A stretch of DNA of 64,000 nt, taken from contig NZ_WJIE01000002.1 in assembly GCF_009649845.1 (NCBI RefSeq), positions 558,001 to 622,000 of the forward strand, read 5' to 3'. Source of the stretch: Polyangium spumosum. Its GTDB lineage: Bacteria > Myxococcota_A > Polyangia > Polyangiales > Polyangiaceae. Made by a program: the position numbers and the translations under genes. The notes beneath the pieces are model-generated. The model made no database searches, was not told the origin of the DNA, and saw nothing but the letters and a program-made list of their open reading frames with translations. Positions 8,019 through 16,218 of the stretch are shown piece after piece. Positions within the stretch are counted from its first letter, which is position 1, and each line of letters begins with the position of its first letter.

Positions 8019-8495
8019 ATGGGTCTCATCCAAGAAGTCGCTCAGACCCACAGGCCGATTCTGGGGAACGACATTCCGTTGTTGGTCTTTCGCGTGTTCC
8101 GTCACTTCTCCGCGGGTTACGTGGAGGAGGTGCTGGGGCGCGGGGCGGCGGTCGTTTTCCAGAACGGTGGTAGGGAGCTCGGCAAAGAAGCCGGCCAGAT
8201 GCTGTACAAGCCGAACACGGACGATTACCTCAAGGAGGTCGTCCAGTTCGTGCGCGACTCACGAATCGGCATTCTCATCCCCCGCCAGCTCGACGACAAG
8301 CTTCTCGTGGTGGACCTGGACGAGTGCATCACCTGCGCGGGCATGGCGAGCATTTCGAAACGCATTTGCCACTTCGAGGTCGGCTTCGTCGCTGGGATCA
8401 CCGAGATCCTCATCAAGAAGAAGCCGAAGGCGTACGAGACGAAGTGCGGCGCCAATGGCGAAGGCACCTGCCAGGTGACGGTCGAATTGGGCTGA
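8019..8495 (+). CDS. V4R (4-vinyl reductase) domain protein
   Basis: A 158-residue cytoplasmic protein that is essentially one V4R domain. The family signature is visible: a DECITCAG motif (Cys103, Cys106), ICHFEVGFVAGITEIL (Cys117) and ETKCGANGEGTCQV at the end (Cys143, Cys151). V4R domains bind small hydrophobic ligands and, through these Cys/His residues, probably a metal; they occur in bacteriochlorophyll enzymes, XylR-type regulators and TRAPP-related folds. Standing alone at the head of a signalling operon it is more likely a sensor than an enzyme. GAGGTG at 8008-8013 gives a ribosome site 5 nt before the ATG. The following roadblock gene suggests a TRAPP/roadblock-like partnership, an inference from fold class. 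Confidence 0.85.
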   Translation: MGLIQEVAQTHRPILGNDIPLLVFRVFRHFSAGYVEEVLGRGAAVVFQNGGRELGKEAGQMLYKPNTDDYLKEVVQFVRDSRIGILIPRQLDDKLLVVDLDECITCAGMASISKRICHFEVGFVAGITEILIKKKPKAYETKCGANGEGTCQVTVELG

Positions 8496-8500
8496 ACGAC

Positions 8501-8522
8501 GCCGCCACGACGATGTGGCGGC
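8501..8522 (+). repeat. Perfect hairpin between the V4R and roadblock genes
   Basis: GCCGCCAC (8501-8508) and GTGGCGGC (8515-8522) form an 8-bp perfect stem with a 6-nt loop, 5 bp after the V4R stop. No T-tract follows, so it is more likely an mRNA-end-stabilising or attenuating hairpin inside the operon than a full terminator. Confidence 0.5.
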
Positions 8523-8681
8523 CTCGCCCTCGCCGTATCTCCCCTGGGCCTCGCGAGAGAAGTGGCCCAGGTTCGTGGGAGAGACGTGCGAGAGGACAGG
8601 ACATGTCCCGGACGCGGCGCCCGGGTTGAATCATGAGCTCGAGGACGTCCTCGGGCTCGGCTTGCCCGCACAGGAGGAGAC

Positions 8682-9056
8682 GTGGCAGCTGGAAGTCGAG
8701 TCGAAAAAATCCAGGAAATTCTTCGCAATCTTCGTTCGGTATCGCCCGACATCATCGGGTCGGCGATGGTGAGCACCGACGGCTTCATCATCGCCTCGCT
8801 GCTCCCGAACGAGATCGACGAAGAGTTGGTGTCCGGTATGGCCGCCGCGTTGCTCGGTGTCGGTGAGCGTATCGCTCATGAGCTCATGGGAGGCGCCATG
8901 GAGCAGACGTACGTGCGTGGCCGCCAGGGGTACGTCATCCTGAATGCGGTCGGCGCGGATGCGCTGCTGATCGTGCTGACGACGCCCGACGCGAAGCTCG
9001 GCCTCGTGTTCCTCGACATTCGCCGTCGCGTGACCGAGCTGGCGAAGATCGTATGA
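8682..9056 (+). CDS. Roadblock/LC7 domain protein (MglB-like)
   Basis: A 124-residue single-domain roadblock/LC7 protein. The pattern fits: an N-terminal helix VEKIQEILRNLR, strand-turn GSAMVSTDGFIIAS, the long helix EIDEELVSGMAAALLGVGERIA, then the antiparallel strands YVILNAVGADALLIVLT and a C-terminal helix. In myxobacteria such proteins (MglB) are GTPase-activating partners of the Ras-like polarity switch MglA, and others scaffold signalling complexes. No small GTPase lies in this window. GTG 8682 is chosen because AGGAGGAG (8672-8679) precedes it. It is the second gene of the operon, with a 186-bp gap after the V4R gene. Confidence 0.85.
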   Translation: MAAGSRVEKIQEILRNLRSVSPDIIGSAMVSTDGFIIASLLPNEIDEELVSGMAAALLGVGERIAHELMGGAMEQTYVRGRQGYVILNAVGADALLIVLTTPDAKLGLVFLDIRRRVTELAKIV

Positions 9057-9073
9057 CGGCGGCCTGAATCGTT

Positions 9074-9781
9074 ATGGCATCCACGACAGGAAACGCTCGG
9101 CTGGCACTGGGGGGGCTCTTGCTCCTCGGCATCGCGGATCTCGGGCTGATCAACCTCAAGCTCGCGCCCGAGTACGCCGAGGAGCAGGCGAAGCAGTCCC
9201 ATGTGCCTGGGGCTCGGCCGGAGGGGACGACCTCGGCGAAGGCCTCGGCGCCTCGGCCTCCGGCCACTCCGACCCCGAGCGTCGCCGTCGCGCCGCCTCC
9301 GCAACCGACCCCCACGCCCGAGCCGCCGAACGCGGCCCCCGAGCCCACGGCGACGACCTCCGCGCTGCCGGTGGTCTCGGCGGTCGCGACGACTCCGCCG
9401 GCCCCCACGGCGGAGCCTCCGCCGGCGCCCGTGGTCTCCACGGGCAAACCCGCGGCGGTCTCCGACATCCTCTTCGAGATCGATTCGAACCTCTTGACGT
9501 TGTCGTCCAAGAGCACGCTCGACGAGGTCCTCAAGCAGCTGAAGGCGAACCCGAGCCTGCGCATCCACCTCCGGGGGCATTCGGATCAACTCGGATCGCG
9601 CGAGCACAACCTGGAGCTCAGCCGCAAGCGCGCCGCGGCGGTGGAGAACTTCTTCCACGCGAACGGCATCCCGCACTCCAGGATCACGACCGAGGCCGTG
9701 GGCGGCATGAAGCCCGCGGATCCCACCAACACCCCGACGGCCTGGGCCCGAAACCGGCGCGTCGAGATCGAGTGGCGGTAG
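9074..9781 (+). CDS. OmpA-like peptidoglycan-binding protein with membrane anchor
   Basis: A 235-residue protein. Residues about 8-30 form a single uncleaved-looking transmembrane segment (LALGGLLLLGIADLGLINLK), followed by a Pro/Ala/Thr-rich linker of roughly 90 residues that could span periplasm. Residues 129-235 are an OmpA C-terminal domain: it opens with ILFEIDS, has the peptidoglycan-contact segment HNLELSRKRAAAVENFF and closes with NRRVEIEW. It should tie the inner membrane to the cell wall, as MotB and similar proteins do. It begins 17 bp after the roadblock gene and precedes a second membrane-anchored protein, so the operon seems to build an envelope-anchored signalling assembly. Confidence 0.85.
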   Translation: MASTTGNARLALGGLLLLGIADLGLINLKLAPEYAEEQAKQSHVPGARPEGTTSAKASAPRPPATPTPSVAVAPPPQPTPTPEPPNAAPEPTATTSALPVVSAVATTPPAPTAEPPPAPVVSTGKPAAVSDILFEIDSNLLTLSSKSTLDEVLKQLKANPSLRIHLRGHSDQLGSREHNLELSRKRAAAVENFFHANGIPHSRITTEAVGGMKPADPTNTPTAWARNRRVEIEWR

Positions 9782-9800
9782 CCGAGGACTTGAGGAAGGA

Positions 9801-11555
9801 ATGGACCTGATCCAATCGATATGGCTTTCTTCCGCGGCAGGGGCCGGGCTGTTTTTCGGGGCCGGCCTGCTCGTGAGCAGGGCGTTCCCTTCGAAGGACG
9901 GCGCCGCCGCGGATCCGAGCCTCGTCCAGGCCGAGAAAGAGGCACGCCAGCAAGCAGAGGCCCAGCTTGCGGCCTTGCAGCAGCAGAACGCCGAGCTCTC
10001 GCGTTCGGCCACCGAGTCCGCGGAGCGAGCGCGCGCCGAGGCGTCGCAGAAGGCCCAAGGTGAGGCGCAGCGGCTCCGCGAGCAGGTGAACCAGCTCCAG
10101 GCGGAGGTGAACCGCGCGAAGGCCGCGGCGAGTGGTCCATCCCCCGCGGAGGCGCAACTTCGCCAGGAGAACGCCGATCTGCGGCAACGCTTGGCCGCGG
10201 CCGATCAGGCCGCCCAGGCGCTGCAAGCCGAGCGCGCGCGCGCCCACGACCTCGAGCAACGGCTGCAAGCTGCGATGGCGCAGGCGCAGGCGGGGCGCGG
10301 GGACGACGGCGCGCGGCAGGATCTCGAGCGCCGCCTCGCCGAGGCGAACGCCCAGGTGCAGGCCGCGCAGGCGCAGGCCCAGCAGCTCCGCGCTTCGGCG
10401 CAGCGGGCCGAGCAGCTCGCGGCCGAGAACGCGCAGCTCAAGACGCGCCAGGGTGGCTCGGACAAACTCTCGGCCGAGCTCTCGACCGAGAAGGCCAAGG
10501 TGGCGCAGCTCCAGCAGCAGGTCGCGGCGCTGCAGAAGACGGCCGAAGGCACGAGCAAGCTCGCGCAGGACATCCAGGCGGAGAAGGCCAAGGTGCGCGA
10601 CCTCGAGCAGAAGCTCGCGGCGGCGCAGAAGTCCACGGGCGACTCGGGCAAGGTCTCGCAGGAGCTCACGGCCGAGAAGGCCAAGGTGGCGCAGCTCCAG
10701 GCGCAGATCGCCACGCTGCAGCAGGCCGCGAACGAGGCGGCGAAGCTCGGCATGGAGCTCGGTGTCGCGCGCTCGAAGGTGCAGGACCTCGAGGCGAAGC
10801 TCAAGAACGCTTCGTCGGGCGGCGGCGCGAGCACGGCCGAGGTCGATCGCCTGCGCGGCGAGATCGACGTGCTCAAGCGCTCGGCGATCTCGCCGAAGGA
10901 GCACGAGGCGCTGCAGAAGAAGACCACGGATCAGGCGGTCCGGATCCGCGTCCTCGAGCAGAAGGCCGCGGAGCTCGACTACTACTCGAACGAGAACAGC
11001 GACCTGCGCAGGCGTCTCGAGGAGCTCGAGGCGATCGCGCTCGAGGCGAAGCAGATGCGCCGTCGCATCATCGACCTCGAAGCGCAGGCCTTCGCCATGA
11101 CGGCGGCGCGCTCCATGGAGAAGGCTCCGCCGAGCGTGGCGCCGGCCAGCCAGGCGCCGATCAGCTTCCGCAACTCGGACAAACGCCTGGAGACGCTGCT
11201 CGAAGAGGGCATGAGCTCGCTGCTCCGCGAGGAGACGGGCGGGCGCGCGGTCGTGCTCGCGGATACGCGCGGCCTCGTGATCGCGGCGGCAGGCGAGGTT
11301 CGTTATCAGAACGAGCTCGCGGCCGCGGCCTCGGTCGTCTCCGAGGTGAGTGATCGGATGAGGAGCCTCCTGCCGATCGCCGAGCCGCACATCGTCCACA
11401 TCCTCGACGTGAACAACGTGGTCATGCGGACGCGGTGGCTGCGATGGGAAGACGAGACGCTCGCGCTGAGCGTGCTCGGCTTCCGCGACGAAGCGCCGGA
11501 TCCGGCCGAGGAGAAGGTCGTGAAGACGGTGACCAAGCTCTTTGGTTACGGTTGA
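9801..11555 (+). CDS. Membrane-anchored long coiled-coil protein with C-terminal roadblock-like domain
   Basis: A 584-residue protein. A short N-terminal transmembrane helix (about residues 8-27) is followed by roughly 400 residues of Ala/Glu/Gln/Lys-rich coiled coil with internal repeats; the core AEKAKVxxLxxQ recurs at least three times between residues 215 and 320. The last 120 residues (from about 465) are globular: RLETLLEEGMSSLLREETGG, then VVLADTRGLVIAAAG, an Ala-rich helix with SEVSDRMRSLLP and strands HIVHILDVNN and TLALSVLGF. This is the layout of a roadblock/LC7 fold. The inference is a rod that holds a roadblock domain away from the membrane, able to pair with the roadblock protein encoded at 8682. 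It lies 19 bp after the OmpA-like gene. Confidence 0.75.
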   Translation: MDLIQSIWLSSAAGAGLFFGAGLLVSRAFPSKDGAAADPSLVQAEKEARQQAEAQLAALQQQNAELSRSATESAERARAEASQKAQGEAQRLREQVNQLQAEVNRAKAAASGPSPAEAQLRQENADLRQRLAAADQAAQALQAERARAHDLEQRLQAAMAQAQAGRGDDGARQDLERRLAEANAQVQAAQAQAQQLRASAQRAEQLAAENAQLKTRQGGSDKLSAELSTEKAKVAQLQQQVAALQKTAEGTSKLAQDIQAEKAKVRDLEQKLAAAQKSTGDSGKVSQELTAEKAKVAQLQAQIATLQQAANEAAKLGMELGVARSKVQDLEAKLKNASSGGGASTAEVDRLRGEIDVLKRSAISPKEHEALQKKTTDQAVRIRVLEQKAAELDYYSNENSDLRRRLEELEAIALEAKQMRRRIIDLEAQAFAMTAARSMEKAPPSVAPASQAPISFRNSDKRLETLLEEGMSSLLREETGGRAVVLADTRGLVIAAAGEVRYQNELAAAASVVSEVSDRMRSLLPIAEPHIVHILDVNNVVMRTRWLRWEDETLALSVLGFRDEAPDPAEEKVVKTVTKLFGYG

Positions 11556-11634
11556 CGTTGAGACCGCGGGGGTGGCGCGAGCGGCGTAGCAGGATCATTC
11601 CACGCGCTTCCGCTGCGCCTCCCTCCCCGAAACC

Positions 11635-12660
11635 ATGAGGAAGAACCGCCCCAACGTGCCGTTTTCATCGGGGACCACCCTGCTCGACGAGATCGGGGTG
11701 GGTGTCGTGATCGTGGACGAGGGGGGCGAGGTCGTCGTGACGAACCGCGTCGCCGACGACCTGATCACGCGCCGCGCCGGCGGCTCCTCCCTGCTCAACA
11801 AGATCTTCGAGCATGTAGAAAACGAGCTCGGGCGCGACGGCCCGCAGCGCACGAAGGAGCTCACGGTCGAGGCCTTCGACGACGCGGGCAACAAGACCAT
11901 CGTCGGCTACCGCCTCATCCGATCGAACCGGCTCGGGACGATCATCTCCATGCACGACGTCACGGAGACCGAGCGCTTCCAGGCCGAACGAAGGCAACTC
12001 GAGCGGCTCAGCGAGGTCGGCAAGGCCTGCGCGATGGTCGCGCACGAGATCGGCAACCCGCTCGCGGCGATCAAGGCGACCATCCAGTCCATCGAGCACG
12101 AGGCCGCCGAGGCCGGGCTCGGCGACTCGCTACACGCGGTCAACCGCGAGATCGACCGGCTGAACAACATGCTCGGCCAGCTCCTCGGCTTCGTGCGCCA
12201 CAGGCCGCCCCGGCGCAGCAAGGCGGAGCTCGCGAGCATCGTGAACCGCGCGCGCGGCGCGGCCGAAGGGCGGCTCAACAACATCCACTTCAGCACGCGG
12301 TACGGCCTGCTCCGCCCGCTCTGGGTCGATCAGGATCAGCTCCAGCAGGTCCTCCTGAACCTCTTCATCAACGCGGCCGACGCGATGCCGGAGGGCGGGG
12401 AGCTGAAGGTCTACGCGGGCATCGAGGACGAGCGGATGGTCCTGCGTGTCGAGGACACGGGCAGCGGGATCCCCGAGGAGATCGTCGACAAGGTCTTCGA
12501 CTCGTTCTTCACGACCAAGCCCACGGGTACGGGGCTCGGGCTCTCGATATGTTATCGAATCGTGACCGACCACGGTGGTGCGATCACGATCGGCGGACGG
12601 AGCGGAAACGTCTCGGGGACGTGCGTCACGATCACGTTGCCCATCATGACCGGCAGGTAG
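11635..12660 (+). CDS. Soluble PAS-type sensor histidine kinase
   Basis: A 341-residue kinase without membrane segments. Residues about 14-115 form a PAS-like sensor (GVGVVIVDEGGEVVVTN). The HisKA dimerisation domain carries the phospho-acceptor in CAMVAHEIGNPLAAIK (His137), and the HATPase domain shows the N-box LLNLFINAADAMPEGG (residues 240-255), DTGSGIP (274-280), the F-box FDSFFTTKPTG and GTGLGLSI. It autophosphorylates on His and probably passes the phosphate to the response regulator whose gene starts 7 bp downstream. It is the fifth gene of the operon; an 80-bp gap separates it from the coiled-coil gene. Confidence 0.9.
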   Translation: MRKNRPNVPFSSGTTLLDEIGVGVVIVDEGGEVVVTNRVADDLITRRAGGSSLLNKIFEHVENELGRDGPQRTKELTVEAFDDAGNKTIVGYRLIRSNRLGTIISMHDVTETERFQAERRQLERLSEVGKACAMVAHEIGNPLAAIKATIQSIEHEAAEAGLGDSLHAVNREIDRLNNMLGQLLGFVRHRPPRRSKAELASIVNRARGAAEGRLNNIHFSTRYGLLRPLWVDQDQLQQVLLNLFINAADAMPEGGELKVYAGIEDERMVLRVEDTGSGIPEEIVDKVFDSFFTTKPTGTGLGLSICYRIVTDHGGAITIGGRSGNVSGTCVTITLPIMTGR

Positions 12661-12667
12661 AACAGCC

Positions 12668-13813
12668 ATGGCTCAGCGACGCCACAGAGTGCTGATCGTC
12701 GACGACGAGGACGGGATCGTCCTCGCCCTCCATCGGTTCCTTTACCAGGACAACCATCGTTACGACGTCCTCCTGGCGAAAAACGCCGAGGTCGGGCGGC
12801 AGATCCTGCGCGAGACGCCGATCGACGTCCTGGTGACCGACGTCCACCTGCCCGGCATGAGCGGCATGGACCTCGTCTGCTGGGCCGCGGTGGAGACGCC
12901 GGACACGCGCGCGATCGTGATGACCGCGTTCGACGTCGCCACGATCCGCGACAAGGCGCATGCGGTCGGCTGCCTCAAGCTGATGCGCAAGCCCTTCGAT
13001 CTGCACGAGCTGCGCGCGGCGCTCCTGCAGGCCATGGAGACGCGCGACAGCCTGCTCGGCAGCCTCTCCGAGCTCTCGGCGGTCGACGTCATCCAGATGC
13101 TCTGCCTCGGCCGCAAGACGACGGCGCTGCGCATCGCGCGCGGCCAGGTCTCGGGCGTGATCCTCATCCAGAACGGCGACATCGTGCACGCCGTCTGGGA
13201 CAACATCGTCGGCGAGGAGGCGGTGCACGAGATGATCGCGGTCGAGGACGGCGTCTTCAACATGGCGCCGTTCCCGCCGGACTTCGAGCGCACGATCACC
13301 GGCGACTACCAGCACATCCTCATGGAGGGCGTGCGCAAGCTCGACGAGAAGGCGCGCTTCGGACCGTCCGACGACGACGCGCCGCGGCCCTCGGTGCGGC
13401 CCGGTCGCATCACGCAGCAGCAGGGCAGCAAGGACGACTGGGACTTCGGCCCGGACCCGGGCTTCCAGCAGAAGGCGCAGATCCCGACGAACGCGCGGAT
13501 GCGCCTCGACGCGCTGAACGCGCCGCCGGTGCCGCGTGACCTCTCCTCGTCGCAGCACTTCGCGCCGCCACCTCCCCCGCCTCCCCCGCCGCCGCCGCCG
13601 CCGCCGCCCGAGGAGACGCCCGAGGAGATCGCCGCGCGCCTCAAGGAGAAGGAGGTCGCGTCGCTCATGGATCAGGGCTTCACGGCGCTACGCAACGGCC
13701 AGCGCGAGGACGCGCGCAAGTTCTGGCAGCAGGCGCTGGAGCTCGATCCGGGCAACCGCCGCATCGAGCTCAACCTGAAGAAGCTCGATCAGGATCCCTC
13801 GAAGCGATTCTGA
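12668..13813 (+). CDS. Response regulator with PATAN (DUF4388) and TPR domains
   Basis: A 381-residue protein with three parts. Residues 1-125 are a receiver: acidic pair Asp12/Asp13, phospho-acceptor Asp58 (VTDVHLPGMSG), Thr86 and Lys108 (MRKPF). Residues about 128-205 match the PATAN/DUF4388 domain (GSLSELSAVDVIQMLCLGRK, then a VILIQNGDIVHAVWD hairpin), a module of myxobacterial and Deinococcus signalling proteins. After a disordered linker with a run of 16 Pro (300-315) comes one TPR-like helical pair (330-375). There is no DNA-binding domain, so output is probably by protein contact. It follows the kinase gene by 7 bp and ends the operon before a strong terminator. Confidence 0.9.
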   Translation: MAQRRHRVLIVDDEDGIVLALHRFLYQDNHRYDVLLAKNAEVGRQILRETPIDVLVTDVHLPGMSGMDLVCWAAVETPDTRAIVMTAFDVATIRDKAHAVGCLKLMRKPFDLHELRAALLQAMETRDSLLGSLSELSAVDVIQMLCLGRKTTALRIARGQVSGVILIQNGDIVHAVWDNIVGEEAVHEMIAVEDGVFNMAPFPPDFERTITGDYQHILMEGVRKLDEKARFGPSDDDAPRPSVRPGRITQQQGSKDDWDFGPDPGFQQKAQIPTNARMRLDALNAPPVPRDLSSSQHFAPPPPPPPPPPPPPPPEETPEEIAARLKEKEVASLMDQGFTALRNGQREDARKFWQQALELDPGNRRIELNLKKLDQDPSKRF

Positions 13814-13853
13814 AGCGGACGTTCGTCCTCCGATCGTTGGTCCCCCAATGACA

Positions 13854-13890
13854 ATGGCCCGGCTCCTCGAAGCCGGGCCATCGTCGTTTT
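13854..13890 (+). terminator. Terminator of the V4R signalling operon
   Basis: An 11-bp perfect stem ATGGCCCGGCT / AGCCGGGCCAT (13854-13864 and 13871-13881) with a 6-nt loop is followed by CGTCGTTTT. It lies 41 bp after the response-regulator stop, between convergent genes. The opposite strand lacks a T-tract. Confidence 0.85.
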
Positions 13891-13904
13891 GCGCGCTTCT
13901 GCCG

Positions 13905-15197
13905 TCACTCCTCGGCGTCGGCGACGGCCTGCGCGACCGCGGCGTCCTCGCGGCGCGGGGCGGGCCGCGCCGGAGGCTCGTTCTGATAGGCGCGGCGCGT
14001 GAGGCCGTAATCCGTGAAGGCGAGCATCACGAGCTCGCCGTCGCCCGTATTTTGCGTCTGGTGGAGCGACCAGCGCGGGACGAAGATCGTGTCGCCGGCC
14101 TTCACCTCGACCGTCGACTCGTTCACCTGCACGCGGCCCGTGCCCTCCGCGACGTGGAGGATCATCTCGTGGGCGTGCTTGTGCCGCTCGTTGAGCTTGC
14201 CGGGCGGGATGCGGACGACGCGCGTGTCGATGATCTCCGACTTGAAGGGGATTCGCTCGACGGAGACCTTCACGTTCTGGCGCTCGGCCTCGGCCTCGTG
14301 GAGCGGGGCGCCGCGCTGTCCGGAGGCGAAGCAGATCAGGCTGGGATCCGGGTATTGCGGGGCGAGGGAGCGGCGCGCCTGGATGCGGCTCATCACGCCC
14401 TGGAGCTTGCGGCCTTGCAGGGCGTCGTAGAGGCTCTCGAAGAACCGGTGGCGCAGGCTCAGCGCGTAATTCATCGACGACAGGCACGTGTTGTACCAGT
14501 CGGGCGTGTGCATGTAGGACACCATCATGTCCTCGAGCGTCTCCGCGTGCTCGTCGTCGCAGCCGATGTGAATGCGGAAGAAGCTCAGGTGCTCCTCGGC
14601 GATCCCGGCCTTGAGCATGCCCTCGACCATGATCGTATACATCCGCGAGACGATGCCCTCGGTGCCGAGCGAGAGGAACGAGGAGCCGGCGGCGGGGTGG
14701 GAGCGCAGGCAGAAATCGAGGAATTCGCGCACGAAGAAGCGCGTGGCGTCGAGGTAGTCGGTGTTGTCGATGTCGATCTCGAGCGCGTCGCGCAAGAACT
14801 TGCGGAAGATCTCGGCGTGGCGTTTGTCCTTCTCGAGGCCGCCGCCCTCCTCCCACAGGTTCTCCGAGAGCCTGGCGCGGTGGTAATCGTTGTCGGCGTT
14901 CGCCATCAGCGCGGCGAGGTATCGCGTGAAGTTCCGGTTGTAGAGGTAGTACTGGCCGAAAAAGAATTGAAAATCGGCCTTCGTCAGGTGACCGGCCGTG
15001 CACGCCTTGAAGAAGCGGTTCCTCCAGAACGGGTGCTCCGCCTGGGCCTGCTTCAGGTTGTGCAGCGCCGCCTCGGCGCCCTTCCGATCGGGGTCGTTCG
15101 TCCCCTCCGGCGTCACCACGAAGGCCGGCGCGCGTGATGAAGGCGGCATGGCATCCCAGCCCACGTTGTTGCTTTCATGCTTCGCCTCTCCGGACAT
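13905..15197 (-). CDS. Haem-oxygenase-like diiron oxidase (HDO) fused to a C-terminal cupin
   Basis: A 430-residue fusion. Residues about 40-270 have the all-helical TenA/PqqC-like fold of the HDO superfamily, with the metal-ligand pattern visible: Glu117 in NLWEEGGG, His127, Glu180 in SLGTEG, and H-x3-D-x2-H in HIGCDDEH (His210, Asp214, His217). Known HDOs (UndA, SznF, CADD) activate O2 at a labile diiron site to oxidise amines, fatty acids or a tyrosine side chain. Residues about 315-400 form a cupin with HKHAHE (339-344) and GDTIFVPRWSLHQTQN (368-383), a second metal site. The substrate is unknown. GAGGAGAAG upstream of the ATG at 15197 supports the start. No biosynthetic neighbours stand beside it, so it may modify a core metabolite. 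Confidence 0.8.
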   Translation of the reverse strand: MSGEAKHESNNVGWDAMPPSSRAPAFVVTPEGTNDPDRKGAEAALHNLKQAQAEHPFWRNRFFKACTAGHLTKADFQFFFGQYYLYNRNFTRYLAALMANADNDYHRARLSENLWEEGGGLEKDKRHAEIFRKFLRDALEIDIDNTDYLDATRFFVREFLDFCLRSHPAAGSSFLSLGTEGIVSRMYTIMVEGMLKAGIAEEHLSFFRIHIGCDDEHAETLEDMMVSYMHTPDWYNTCLSSMNYALSLRHRFFESLYDALQGRKLQGVMSRIQARRSLAPQYPDPSLICFASGQRGAPLHEAEAERQNVKVSVERIPFKSEIIDTRVVRIPPGKLNERHKHAHEMILHVAEGTGRVQVNESTVEVKAGDTIFVPRWSLHQTQNTGDGELVMLAFTDYGLTRRAYQNEPPARPAPRREDAAVAQAVADAEE

Positions 15198-15491
15198 ATG
15201 CTTCTCCTCGATCGGCAGGATGTATCAGGCAGATCCTCACGTCACCGTATTGACGGGGAGCATGTCGAACGTATCCCGTTTGCGGGCGGCTCGCGAGTCG
15301 TTTCAAGAGCCCTTGCCCATGAAAACAGACGGATCGACGCTCCAGCGGACGATCCACGCGACGCAGTTCGATGCTGGCGTAAAACCACAGCAATGGCGCC
15401 ACGAACGCGCCTACATCGAGGCGCCGTCGAGCGTGGGCGCACGCGAAACGTGAGAATCGTGCCCGCGCCGGTCGAAGCACGGTTCCGGCAT

Positions 15492-16115
15492 TCAGGCCGG
15501 GCGCTGCGGGGCGAGCGTGGCGTCGGCGCGCGAGAGCTTCGCGTTCGTCCGGGATTTGTTGTCGACGACGCTGACGACGTGAATGCCCTGCGGGGTCATC
15601 GACAGGGACACCATGCACACCATCGTCGCCGTGAGGCCCTCGCCGGCCACGGCCACGAGCGAGCCGGGGCGGCAATCCGCCGCCGAGGGGCGGATGCGCG
15701 CGCCGAGCGGCGTGTCGCGGAACGTGCGCACGACGTGGACGAGATCCGCGGCCGTGCCGAGGACGACGATCGGCCCCTTGGGCTCGAAGTCGGCGAGCCA
15801 CTCGGGGCCGAAGGGCTCGACCATACGCGCCGGCGGCAAGCGTCGGAGCAGCATCGTGTTCGCTTGCACGACGAGCCTGTCGACGATGCGACCGTCGGCC
15901 GATCCGCGCCACTTCTCCAGCGTCTCCACGACGGGCTTGCCCTGCTCGAGGCGGATGAGGCGACGATCGATGACACCACCCAGCGTGGCCGCGCCCGAGT
16001 GCTCGACGATCTCCACGGTGCCGAGCTGACTCCACGCCGTGCGTGTTTGAAGCGCACGCGCGAGCTCCTCGGTCCAGGCCATGGCGGTGGGTTCGAGGTC
16101 CGTGGCGTTCGTCAT
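15492..16115 (-). CDS. Hypothetical protein
   Basis: A 207-residue soluble protein that I do not recognise. It starts MTNATDLEPTAMAWTEELA; the ATG at 16115 is chosen over an in-frame start at 16220 because the extra 35 residues are low-complexity and would run through the promoter of the divergent ABC-F gene. The sequence alternates predicted strands and helices (GTVEIVEHSG, GPIVVLGTAADLVHVVRTF, GSLVAVAGEGLTATMVCMVS) without a signal peptide, membrane helix or obvious catalytic motif. The composition is that of a real gene with the strong GC3 bias of its neighbours. A 294-bp gap (15198-15491) separates it from the HDO-cupin gene; I see nothing certain there beyond that gene's leader. Confidence 0.6.
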   Translation of the reverse strand: MTNATDLEPTAMAWTEELARALQTRTAWSQLGTVEIVEHSGAATLGGVIDRRLIRLEQGKPVVETLEKWRGSADGRIVDRLVVQANTMLLRRLPPARMVEPFGPEWLADFEPKGPIVVLGTAADLVHVVRTFRDTPLGARIRPSAADCRPGSLVAVAGEGLTATMVCMVSLSMTPQGIHVVSVVDNKSRTNAKLSRADATLAPQRPA

Positions 16116-16218
16116 CAGGGCACATCCTATCCAGGTTCGGGGCGGATGGCGCGAGGTTCCGGCGTCCCCTGACCCGCTGGGGGGTTGAGGCCTGCCTGAC
16201 ATGCTAAGACGGTCCGCC

